Below, in pieces: positions 17,747 to 25,869 of a DNA stretch of 64,000 nt. The first letter of the stretch is position 1. The number at the start of each line of letters is the position of its first letter. The notes beneath the pieces were generated by a model. It saw nothing but the letters and a program-made list of their open reading frames with translations, did not search any database and was not told the origin of the DNA. The translations under genes were made by a program, and so were the position numbers. Source of the DNA: CBDFKK01 sp965248815 (GTDB taxonomy: Bacteria; Pseudomonadota; Alphaproteobacteria; SMXP01); assembly GCA_965248815.1 (NCBI GenBank), contig CBDFKK010000006.1:62001-126000 (forward strand). Direction: 5' to 3'.

Positions 17747-18778
17747 TCACCCTAATTCGTTGCGTAGAACTTCGGCAGCTTCGCACATCGATTTTAGCTT
17801 TCCGAATGCCGCGCTTCTCTTCATATATTTGAAGCCGCAATCAGGCGCCAAAATCACCCGCTCTTTCTCTATATGAGGTAAGGCGCGGCGCACCCGATCG
17901 GCAAGTTCGTCGCGCGTTTCCACATCGTTGGTCGACAAATCCAACACCCCAAGAAGAATCTCTTTGGTTGGAAGGGATTCCAAGACCTTGCAATCCAATT
18001 TGGATTGTCCGGTTTCGATTGAAATTTGATCGATGTCTGTATTGGCAAGCTCGGGAAGGAATGAATATCCCTCGGGCCTTTCATGTATCAACTGAGCGTA
18101 TCCGAAACAAATATGCAGACATGTCGTACCGTCAACACCATCAAGCGCGCGGTTGACGGCCTCGACCCCGTAGTCGCGTGCAGCATCAGAACGGGCCTGC
18201 ATATAGGGTTCATCCATTTGGACAATGTCGGCACCTGCTTCAAAAAGGTCTTTCATTTCTGCATTGATCGCATCGGCATAGGCCAGGGCAGCATCACGCG
18301 GCTTGTCATAGAAGTCATCTTGCGCCTGCTGGGAAGCGGTAAACGGGCCCGGCACCGTTATTTTGATTTTTCGATCTGTTATTGACCTCAAAAACTTCAC
18401 GTCTTCGACGCAAACCGGGCCGGTCCTTTTAATGGGACCTGCGATCCGCGGCACGGGAACCGGCGTACCGCTGCGATCCAGCGCCTCTCCTGGATGGTCA
18501 ATATCAATACCTTCAAGCGCGTTGGCGAAGTGATTGGAATAACTTTCACGACGGACTTCGCCGTCGGTCACGATGTCCAAACCCGCCCGCTCTTGATCAC
18601 GAACCGCCAATTCGACGGCATCATTCTGAGCTGCTTGTAAGAATTCGGGCTCAATGCGCCACAGCTCTTTCATTCTTGTGCGCGGCGGATACTGACCTGC
18701 TAGCTTTTTGCGATCGATCAGCCATTCGGGCTGAACGTAGCTTCCTACAATGGTGCAGGGAAATAATTTTTCCATCAT
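17747..18778 (-). CDS. MetE C-terminal-like (cobalamin-independent methyltransferase family) protein
   Basis: The 343-residue single-domain protein belongs to the UROD/MetE-like barrel family, with zinc ligands visible as HICFG (His and Cys) and APDCGF (Cys). Other landmarks are IVGSY, AGLDIVTDGEVRRESY, and QMDEPYMQA. These enzymes pass methyl or alkyl groups to thiols: methionine synthase cores and epoxyalkane:CoM-transferase-like proteins share the pattern, and the N-terminal MetE half is absent. I used the first of two ATGs at 18778, preceded by CTGGAGA. The exact substrate is unknown. A paralogue lies at 52324. Confidence 0.82.
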   Translation of the reverse strand: MMEKLFPCTIVGSYVQPEWLIDRKKLAGQYPPRTRMKELWRIEPEFLQAAQNDAVELAVRDQERAGLDIVTDGEVRRESYSNHFANALEGIDIDHPGEALDRSGTPVPVPRIAGPIKRTGPVCVEDVKFLRSITDRKIKITVPGPFTASQQAQDDFYDKPRDAALAYADAINAEMKDLFEAGADIVQMDEPYMQARSDAARDYGVEAVNRALDGVDGTTCLHICFGYAQLIHERPEGYSFLPELANTDIDQISIETGQSKLDCKVLESLPTKEILLGVLDLSTNDVETRDELADRVRRALPHIEKERVILAPDCGFKYMKRSAAFGKLKSMCEAAEVLRNELG

Positions 18779-18942
18779 CGCTAGAATCTCCAGAGGATAG
18801 GCGAGCCTGCACGGGCAGGACCTGCCATGCAAATATTCATCAACTACGAAGCCGTGGAGTGGCGTTTTCGTGACAAGACATTAGCTGCTTTTGATGTCAC
18901 TGCATTATCATAATGCAGCTTCATGACTAAGGAGACACTGCG

Positions 18943-19941
18943 ATGAAACGCAAGTCATTCTCTTCTATATTCGTGCTTGGCCAGTTCTCGATTTTGATTT
19001 GCTTGGTACTGATCGCCCCGGCTCAGGCGCAGGACGCCTACGATGAAGAGACGCTGGCAATAGCCCAAGCGTTGATCCCGCCGTTTCTCAAGATTCCGCC
19101 CATTGAAACCGAGCAGATCGGCGAGGGACTCTATTCCTTTCGTTGGGGGGCCTATCGCAATATCTTTTTGGTCACGGACGATGGCGTCATCGCGACGGAT
19201 CCGATGGGCGCGGACTCCGCAGGAATCCTGCGCGCGGAGATCGCCAAGATCACCGACAAGCCTGTAAAATATTTGGTCTATTCCCAGTCTCATTGGGATC
19301 ACGTCACGGGCGGAAAGATTTTTAAAGACGAAGGGGCGCAAATCATTGCGCACGAAAGGTGTGCCACCAATATTGCGGCGCGGCCTCACCCGGACTTGAT
19401 TGCGCCTGATATCACATTTTCCGACACCTACAGTGTCGAGCTCGGGGGACGCAGCCTTGATCTCTACTATTTTGGCCCGGCAGATGATGATTGCGGCATC
19501 GTAATCGTTCCCAGCACTGAGCCGATGCTCTATATCACCGATACAACAAACCCGGCGCCGTCCGCTTACACCATTCCTTGGAATCCTCAACTTCCCGACT
19601 TACACCCCCACAACATCATTCCGTTTTTCAAATCTCTTGAGGCTTTGGGAGAGGAAAGGGGGCTCACACAATTCATCGGCGGTCATGTAGCTATCGCGAT
19701 CGAAGACGGCAAGCCCGCGGCCTATCCCATCTTGGGTCCCTATTCTCAAATTGGCGAGAAACGAGATTTGTGGGAGCGCATCTTTGCCGCCGTCAAGCAA
19801 GAGTTTGACAAGGGTACGTCGGTCGAGGATCTACCGAACGTCATCGACCAAGAGCAATTCTCATTTGTCGAGAATTATACCAAGGACGGCATGTGGCTTG
19901 TGACACGCCGGATTGCCGAATATTACGAGGCAGGGCGGTAA
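18943..19941 (+). CDS. Exported metallo-beta-lactamase-fold protein (atypical metal site)
   Basis: A signal peptide (SILICLVLIAPAQAQ) precedes an MBL domain: GLYSFRWGAYRNIFLVTDDG, then VIATDPMG, and the metal motif in YSQSHWDHVTGG. The first His of HxHxDH is Gln, and the usual HxxG after the next strand is GPADDDCG, so two ligands are changed while His-Trp-Asp-His and a later GGHVA remain. Metal binding may be partial or of one ion. The gene is the first of a three-gene run, with only two bases to the next MBL gene. Confidence 0.82.
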   Translation: MKRKSFSSIFVLGQFSILICLVLIAPAQAQDAYDEETLAIAQALIPPFLKIPPIETEQIGEGLYSFRWGAYRNIFLVTDDGVIATDPMGADSAGILRAEIAKITDKPVKYLVYSQSHWDHVTGGKIFKDEGAQIIAHERCATNIAARPHPDLIAPDITFSDTYSVELGGRSLDLYYFGPADDDCGIVIVPSTEPMLYITDTTNPAPSAYTIPWNPQLPDLHPHNIIPFFKSLEALGEERGLTQFIGGHVAIAIEDGKPAAYPILGPYSQIGEKRDLWERIFAAVKQEFDKGTSVEDLPNVIDQEQFSFVENYTKDGMWLVTRRIAEYYEAGR

Positions 19942-19943
19942 GG

Positions 19944-20882
19944 ATGAACACGATGAAAAACACTGTAACAGTTGTGATTGCCGGAATATTCGTGTTCGGC
20001 CTGTCATTTATCGGCGCGGGTCAGTGGCAAGTGGCGCACGCCGATGATCTTGTCATCGAGCCCCTGGCAGATGGTCTTCATGCGTTTCGCGCAGGGGACG
20101 TGCGCAGTTTCTTCATGATCGGCGATGATGGGGTTCTCGTTGTCGATCCCATTTCGGCAGACGTAGCCAGCGCTTTGCGCGGTAAAATCTATGAGCTCAC
20201 CGATAAGGCTGTGACTCACGTGGTCTACTCACACTCTTTGAATCAACGGTCACCGGGGGGCCAGGTTTTCAAAGACGAAGGCGCGAGCTTCGTTGCCCAT
20301 GAGCAATGCGAGGCCCATTTCAAAGAAACGCCACACCCTCAAGTCGTGATGCCGGATGACGTGTTCTCGGACACGACCACGGTCTCACTCGGTAACCGCA
20401 GTCTTGATCTCTACGATTTGGGACCGCATTACGATTGCAGCATTGTCATGATCACGCGGCCCGATAACTACATGTTTGTTGTAGGTACGGTCGCGCCGCC
20501 CGGGGCAACCGTGCCTACTAACCCAAGTACGTCGAACGTCCTCATTTACAATTTGATTCCCTTTCTTGAAGCGCTTCAGGCTCTGGCAAACCAAGAGGGT
20601 GTTGAAACCATGATCGCCGATAGGGTCATGTTCCCTGGGATGAGCGGCGGCGAAGCGACGTTGACCGATCCGACAGGCTCGGCTTCTGTCGTTAGCGAAC
20701 AACTGACTTTTTGGCGCACCTTGTTCGACGCTGCGATCGACGCACGCGCCCAAGGCATTGGCGGGTCGGTGGTGGGCCGCTTCATCGACCACACCCCCTA
20801 CGAGGACATGCCGGGTTACGACAAACGAAAGTTAGAGTGGATTACGCGGCGGGTTCAATCGGCGCTCGTGACGGGAAAATAA
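19944..20882 (+). CDS. Degenerate exported metallo-beta-lactamase-fold paralogue
   Basis: The 312-residue protein has a signal segment (VTVVIAGIFVFGLSFIGAG) and the same fold as its upstream neighbour (HAFRAGDVRSFFMIGDDGVL, LGNRSLDLYDLGPHYDCS). The HxHxDH motif reads HSLNQRS, leaving one of four ligands. The Asp of the TGD position (VVGTVAPP) and the last His are also gone. It likely lacks hydrolase activity and may be a binding or regulatory partner of the neighbour. ATG 19944 follows the previous stop by two bases, with AAGG in front. Confidence 0.8.
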   Translation: MNTMKNTVTVVIAGIFVFGLSFIGAGQWQVAHADDLVIEPLADGLHAFRAGDVRSFFMIGDDGVLVVDPISADVASALRGKIYELTDKAVTHVVYSHSLNQRSPGGQVFKDEGASFVAHEQCEAHFKETPHPQVVMPDDVFSDTTTVSLGNRSLDLYDLGPHYDCSIVMITRPDNYMFVVGTVAPPGATVPTNPSTSNVLIYNLIPFLEALQALANQEGVETMIADRVMFPGMSGGEATLTDPTGSASVVSEQLTFWRTLFDAAIDARAQGIGGSVVGRFIDHTPYEDMPGYDKRKLEWITRRVQSALVTGK

Positions 20883-20908
20883 GAGTGCGGCAAAAGGAAC
20901 ACAGCTAA

Positions 20909-21919
20909 ATGCGCATAGACCTCATTTTAGAATCAAACAACTCGCCGGACCGGATTGCGGAGCTTGGCAAACTTGCTGAGGACAATGGCATCGGCGGCAT
21001 TTGGATTTCGGGCATGCTGGACGGGCGGGATCCATTCTCTGTTTTCACCAAATTAGCGCTCTCGACAGAGCGCATTCGAATGGGTCCCATCGCCGTTAGC
21101 CCGTTCGAGTTACACCCCTTGATGATGGCGAAATCTCTACTGACTCTAAACGAGTATTCGAATGGGCGTGCGCACATGGTGGTTGGAGGTGGCGGCGGCA
21201 CGGCTCATGCCATGAATATGCAACCCAAGCGCCGCGTGCGCGCCGTTCGGGAGTGTTTAGAAATCTTGGACCTTGCGGCCAAAGCTGAGCCCATGATTTA
21301 TGAAGGCGAGGTCTTTCAAATCCGACGGTACAATCCGTTTTGGGCGAAGAGCGCCGCGCCGACGATCTACATAGGCGCCAATCGGGAACAGATGATCAAG
21401 ATGGGCGCTACTAACGCTCGGCAGATGATGCTGAGCGATAAAATCATCCAACAGGTGTTGGAAACCAAGGCTCTTGTCAATGAAGCACGCAAAAGTGCTG
21501 ACTTGCCCGTTGAGCCCTACGGTATGACAAATTTCTGGGCTTGGCACGTCAAGAAAAACAAGGAAGATGCCGTGAAAGAAGCGCGACAATGGCTATCGTT
21601 GCGAGGCGTTTTACTACGCAAGAATCACGAGTACTTTATGAATAAAGAAGACTGCGATTATGTCGACGAACATCGTGAAGTTTTCTTTCAAGCGACGCGC
21701 GACAAAACGCATGTCATTGACGGCGTACCCGAGCGCATTCTGGACAACTTAGTTGAAAATCTGACGTCTACGGCTTCAATCGATGAGCTCGACAAGGAGA
21801 TCGATCGTCTCAAGGCCTTTGAAAAAGCCGGCCAGACTGAGATCGCCCTGCGTATCTACGAGGAGCCGGAAGAGACGATTAGGATTCTCGGCGAGCATGT
21901 TGTCCCTGCGCTCACATAG
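20909..21919 (+). CDS. LLM-class flavin-dependent oxidoreductase
   Basis: The 336-residue protein is a luciferase-like TIM barrel monooxygenase using reduced flavin (F420 or FMN). Landmarks are IGGIWISGMLDGRDPFSVF, STERIRMGPIAVSPFELHPL, the GRAHMVVGGGGG loop, and PTIYIGANREQMIKMGA near the middle. It follows the two exported MBL-fold genes by 26 bases, suggesting cotranscription, although it is cytoplasmic. Substrate cannot be read from the sequence. Confidence 0.88.
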   Translation: MRIDLILESNNSPDRIAELGKLAEDNGIGGIWISGMLDGRDPFSVFTKLALSTERIRMGPIAVSPFELHPLMMAKSLLTLNEYSNGRAHMVVGGGGGTAHAMNMQPKRRVRAVRECLEILDLAAKAEPMIYEGEVFQIRRYNPFWAKSAAPTIYIGANREQMIKMGATNARQMMLSDKIIQQVLETKALVNEARKSADLPVEPYGMTNFWAWHVKKNKEDAVKEARQWLSLRGVLLRKNHEYFMNKEDCDYVDEHREVFFQATRDKTHVIDGVPERILDNLVENLTSTASIDELDKEIDRLKAFEKAGQTEIALRIYEEPEETIRILGEHVVPALT

Positions 21920-21950
21920 CCGCCAAATACGAAAACAACCGGCGGAAAGA

Positions 21951-22373
21951 ATGAGGAACTCAAATGTCCGATCGGCAGAAAGACATGAAAGCCTTCTTGC
22001 TGAATATGTGGAGCGCTGGAACGATCAGGACGAATGCTCATCGCCCATTGAGATGTAGAATACCGACGACGCGCCCTGCTATCGTGCAATGGAAAAGCCG
22101 GGTGTTTTCACAATGTGGGAAGGAGTAAAACGTTATTGGTCGCCTGAACGTACGCGAGAGCTTGTTGTCGCTCTGTGGTATGAATTCAAGAACATACGCC
22201 CAAAGTTGGTCGCTCCTGACGTGGCGTTTGTATTTTTCAACGCTGAATGGGATATTAAGGCACTCATGGATTCGGCGGCCAACGACTTATTTGTAAGTCA
22301 CAGATTCATCGACGCTAACCCGCGCTTGTCGCAGATGAGGCACCTTTCCGCGAATTTCCAAATTCTTGTCTGA
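21951..22373 (+). pseudogene. SnoaL/NTF2-like gene interrupted by an in-frame TAG
   Basis: From the ATG at 21951 the frame reads RHESLLAEYVERWNDQDE then a TAG at 22056-22058, then continues in the same frame with NTDDAPCYRAMEKPGVFTMW, EGVKRYW and RPKLVAPDVAFVFFNAEWD. Aligned by eye with the Tat-exported NTF2-like protein at 39205, the stop falls inside the conserved region, so this was one gene. The C-terminus then diverges and overlaps the end of the HPt frame. It lacks the Tat signal. Confidence 0.7.
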
Positions 22374-22695
22374 CATGAGTTCGGACGTCCTCAAACTCCT
22401 GCCCAATCATCTGGCTGAGGCGCTCGACTTTTTCAGCGTTATTACGGTCCGCTGCCTGATCGATTTGCTGGCAAAGTTTTGCAAGCCGGACGACGCCAAC
22501 ATTGCCGCTGGATGATTGAAGGCTGTGGCATGCGTGCGATACTTGCTCCATATCTTTGCTGTCTACAGCGGAACGCAGCGCGTTCAAAATGTCTGGTGTG
22601 CCCGCGAGGTAGAGTTCAAGTATTCGATTCACCAATTGGCTATTCTTAGTTCCGCGAACAGTTTCAAGTCGGGTCAGAACAGTCGCATCGATCAC
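22315..22695 (-). CDS. Histidine phosphotransfer (HPt) domain, probably severed from the upstream kinase
   Basis: The 126 residues carry the HPt four-helix signature, HACHSLQSSSGNVGV, with phospho-accepting His57. The frame is the same as that of the hybrid kinase upstream and is open right up to the kinase's TAG. The GTG start has no ribosome site, and the linker (SDQSTQDSIDAAEYAE) looks like an ordinary interdomain tether. It is therefore best read as the C-terminal domain of a BarA-type kinase cut by a nonsense change. If translated at all, it would relay phosphate from the kinase receiver domain. Confidence 0.75.
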   Translation of the reverse strand: MIDATVLTRLETVRGTKNSQLVNRILELYLAGTPDILNALRSAVDSKDMEQVSHACHSLQSSSGNVGVVRLAKLCQQIDQAADRNNAEKVERLSQMIGQEFEDVRTHVRQEFGNSRKGASSATSAG

Positions 22696-22779
22696 AGGTA
22701 ATTCTGCGTATTCAGCCGCATCAATACTATCTTGCGTAGATTGATCGCTCTCGGTTGGCGTGCTGTCTGGATTGCCTTG

Positions 22780-24804
22780 CTAGCGGACTAGGGTGCGGCC
22801 TAGATCCACCAAAGAAAACGGTTTAGCTAAGTGATCATCCATACCGGCGTCAAAGCAGGTTTTGTCGTCGCCCGCCATGGCATGAGCGGTTAAAGCTACA
22901 ATCGGTAGGCGGTTTCCGTCAACACTCGTGTGGTTTTCTTTTCTGATTGCCTTGGTGGCTTCATAACCATCCATGACGGGCATGCTACAGTCCATCAATA
23001 CAAGGTCGAATTGTTGGTGACGCAAGGCTTCGACAGCTAGAGCGCCGTTTTCGACGATGAATACATCGCAGCCAAGTCTCGCCAACGCCTCGCGGGCGAC
23101 CTCCTGATTTACGAGATTGTCCTCCGCGACCAAGACCCGGGTTGACTGAAGAGCTTTTTCGAGCTCCGCAAGATCGTGCTCATCATTCAAAGCTTGGCCA
23201 CCTTTCAAATTAGATTTCACGCGCGCTTCCTCAGAGAGACAAGACTGATCTCGTAAGCGAATATCGAACGCAAAAGTGGTCCCCTTACCGAGTTCGCTCG
23301 ATACGGTGACTTCGCCTCCCATGGTTTCAACAAGTTGCTTGACAATCGCAAGGCCAAGGCCTGTTCCGCCATACAGTCGCGTCATTGATTGATCGGCCTG
23401 TGAGAAGGCTTGGAAGATCGTATCGATTTTTTCGGCGCTAATGCCGATGCCGGTGTCCGTAATTCGAAATACTAAATTTTGATGTTCGCTAGCTTTAGCA
23501 TCCACATCGATTTCGACGGTTCCCGTATCAGTAAATTTGATCGCATTGCTGACGAGATTGCTGAGAATTTGCTGCAACCTTGCCGGATCACCAGTCACAT
23601 AATCAGGCACGGCCGGACGGAGATGCGCAATCAACGATATTCCTTTCTTGTTGGCCGCTTCGGTAAATAGATTGACGACATGTTCCACGATTTCGTGAGG
23701 ACTGAAATCAATTTCTTCAAGATCGAGTTTTCCGGCCTCAATTTTTGAGTAGTCGAGAATGTCGTTAATAATGCTAAGAAGTGAATTTCCGGAATCGTGA
23801 ATAGTTTTGACTAATTTGTGCTGCCGGTTTGGTAAGTCTGATCTAAGGAGTAGCTCGGACATGCCAAGGACGCCGTTCATCGGCGTGCGGATCTCGTGGC
23901 TCATAGCTGCCAAGAATTGAGACTTTGCCACATTTGCAGCTTCAGCCTCTTCTTTGGCGACCGTGACTTCCCCGATTGCAGACTCTAAATTTTCATTTGT
24001 GCGCTTCAACTGAGTCGTGCGCATGTCCACTTCTTCTTCGAGTTGGTCGCGATGATGTGCCAGCTCCTTATCCCTTTTCTCGATTTCGGCAAGCATGGCG
24101 TTAAAGCTTTCCGTAAGCTTGCCCAACTCATCATCGTTGGTCTCTTTTACACGTTCGCCATAGTTTTTCTTTTCTCGAATTGCATTCATCACCCCTGTCA
24201 GCTTTTCAATCGGCCTGGTTACGAACGGCTGAAGTCGCATCATAAGTATCATGGCGATGGCGAGAGCTATGGAAGCGACAATGCCGCCGGCGAGGATACC
24301 GTCCCAAAACTGGGCGACAAGAGGCGCTGTCGATGACGTCAAAACCAAAAGGCCGACTTCCTCGCCATCGAGAATGATGGGCGCCGCGGTCCAAATGTGG
24401 TTTCCCGTTATAACCGATTTCTTTGCCCTAAAGACCGATAGAAAGTCGGTTACTTGGTGTTGTGGCTCCGTATTTTGTGCTTGGTAGCGACTAAATATGT
24501 TGCCTTCCTTATCGACAATATCCGCCGAGACGACATCGGATACAGATTTGAGCGAGCTCAGGATTTCAGCGGCAGCTTCGCCATCTCTAAATAGGACTGC
24601 CGCTGCACTGTTTGTGGCCACCACGCTTGCTAGCGTCTCGAGTTCCGCAACTTTGAAGTCCCTCAACGTCTCATTTTCGCGATAGATAAGGCCGGCTGTC
24701 ACTGTAAATATCCCAACTAGGATCGTGACACCCAAGATAGTGTGAAACTTTTCTTGAATTGACAGCCGGTCGAGAGCGTTTGAAATCTTGTCAAATTGGC
24801 GCAT
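22780..24804 (-). CDS. Hybrid sensor histidine kinase with CHASE8-like periplasmic sensor
   Basis: The 674-residue protein has two membrane helices (about 23-41 and 170-189) around a periplasmic domain with ETLASVVATNSAAAVLFRDG, the pattern of the CHASE8-type domain in YfiN-like proteins. HAMP (about 190-243), coiled coil, HisKA with phospho-His303 (AAMSHEIRTPMNG), HATPase (N box near 420, DTGIGI and GGTGLGLAI) and a receiver domain with Asp605 (LMDCSMPVMDG) follow. It begins in a one-base overlap with the upstream yfiR-like gene, which likely encodes its periplasmic repressor. A TAG ends it just before an in-frame HPt domain. Confidence 0.9.
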   Translation of the reverse strand: MRQFDKISNALDRLSIQEKFHTILGVTILVGIFTVTAGLIYRENETLRDFKVAELETLASVVATNSAAAVLFRDGEAAAEILSSLKSVSDVVSADIVDKEGNIFSRYQAQNTEPQHQVTDFLSVFRAKKSVITGNHIWTAAPIILDGEEVGLLVLTSSTAPLVAQFWDGILAGGIVASIALAIAMILMMRLQPFVTRPIEKLTGVMNAIREKKNYGERVKETNDDELGKLTESFNAMLAEIEKRDKELAHHRDQLEEEVDMRTTQLKRTNENLESAIGEVTVAKEEAEAANVAKSQFLAAMSHEIRTPMNGVLGMSELLLRSDLPNRQHKLVKTIHDSGNSLLSIINDILDYSKIEAGKLDLEEIDFSPHEIVEHVVNLFTEAANKKGISLIAHLRPAVPDYVTGDPARLQQILSNLVSNAIKFTDTGTVEIDVDAKASEHQNLVFRITDTGIGISAEKIDTIFQAFSQADQSMTRLYGGTGLGLAIVKQLVETMGGEVTVSSELGKGTTFAFDIRLRDQSCLSEEARVKSNLKGGQALNDEHDLAELEKALQSTRVLVAEDNLVNQEVAREALARLGCDVFIVENGALAVEALRHQQFDLVLMDCSMPVMDGYEATKAIRKENHTSVDGNRLPIVALTAHAMAGDDKTCFDAGMDDHLAKPFSLVDLGRTLVR

Positions 24805-25382
24805 TACCTAATTTCCTCGGCAAGCGCTAAAAGCTTTGAGCTGATCGTGAGGTCTAAGTCATTTGCCAGAGAGCGGTTGATGACAAAACCAATTTTTTTG
24901 TTCACAGGCCTGAATTCGATAACGCCACCCGACGAAGCAAATTCAGCTGAGTCGCTGACCGTCAATGCATGCAAGTTGCTCAGTGCTTCGAGAGCCGTGG
25001 ATCGGTCTTCCTCATCGTTGAGAGCGAGGAAAGCGATGTGGCATTGATCTTGATCACCAATAGCTGCCAGGCGCGATACGTTTATGCTGCGACCCTTAAT
25101 TTCTTTTGCGGCAAGGGCCGTTAACACGTCACCAAAAGGGTTTTGCCCAACGACACATAGTTCGATCGGTGCCTCTTTGCTATTAAACCGATCATCCGGC
25201 CATTCAACGAACTTTGCGAAATTAAAGAGAAAAGCGGCCTTTACGAGGTATTCCTTGCTCCCTTGTTGCGCATTCACTTGGGCAACCGTCAGCAACGCGG
25301 TGCTGAGCACGATGACCGATATGAATATTTTTTGCGCTTTGAACATCTGAAATTGTCGTTTGGTGAGCTTTGCTTTATTCAC
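24804..25382 (-). CDS. YfiR-family periplasmic protein
   Basis: The 192-residue protein has a signal peptide (KIFISVIVLSTALLTVAQVN) and the YfiR (DUF4154) pattern: KAAFLFNFAKFVEWP, then CVVGQNPFG, CHIAFLAL and the final GGVIEFRPVNKKIGFVINRS. In known systems YfiR binds and represses the periplasmic part of the CHASE8 diguanylate cyclase YfiN in response to redox or envelope stress. Here its translationally coupled partner is a hybrid histidine kinase instead. The true start may be the Met at residue 13 (MFKAQ). Confidence 0.87.
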   Translation of the reverse strand: MNKAKLTKRQFQMFKAQKIFISVIVLSTALLTVAQVNAQQGSKEYLVKAAFLFNFAKFVEWPDDRFNSKEAPIELCVVGQNPFGDVLTALAAKEIKGRSINVSRLAAIGDQDQCHIAFLALNDEEDRSTALEALSNLHALTVSDSAEFASSGGVIEFRPVNKKIGFVINRSLANDLDLTISSKLLALAEEIR

Positions 25383-25482
25383 TTTGATGTTTGGACTAAA
25401 GGTTTATTCGGACGGCTCCGTAGACGCTGCGCTCGATAGTTGTGCCGGTGCCGCTAAGTAGCCCGCCGATAAATTCTGTTCT

Positions 25483-25815
25483 TTGATTATCTGCGAGGTT
25501 TTGACCGACGACAGAGAGCTCTGTCCGTCGTCAGAATTATTGTCATCTCCAAAAATGATTCAGCTGACTGGCGAACTCAGGAATCGGTATGAGAACAGGA
25601 TTATCATTTTTGATTGCCCCCCACTATTGATCGGAGACGATACGTTGACTTTTTTGCAGCACGTGGAGGCAAGTGTGCTGGTCTTTCGCGAAGGCAAAAC
25701 TCGAAAAAACGAAATTAAGCAGTGCAGGGATTTACTTAGTAAGCACAATGTCTTAGGGACGGTCTTAAACAACTCGTCTGAAGCTACTAAACACGCCTAT
25801 CGCTACGGGAGGTAA
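25483..25815 (+). pseudogene. C-terminal fragment of a CpsD/CapB-type tyrosine kinase
   Basis: The frame encodes IIIFDCPPLLIGDDTLTFLQ, then VEASVLVFREGKTRKNEI and LGTVLNNSSE. This is the Walker B-like and C-terminal part of the BY-kinase ATPase domain found in exopolysaccharide chain-length control. The Walker A and the rest of the gene are missing, and no tyrosine-rich tail is present except HAYRYGR. It converges on the glycosyl-1-phosphate transferase gene, consistent with a broken polysaccharide locus. Confidence 0.7.
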
Positions 25816-25869
25816 CCTCGCGGCCCTTTTTTAAGCTGCCCCTATAACTGGTCAGCGGCTCTTTAAGGT

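Noticed and set aside
17747..18778. Full methionine synthase (MetE)
   Set aside because: Only the C-terminal catalytic barrel is present (343 residues against about 750), so a methionine role is not supported.
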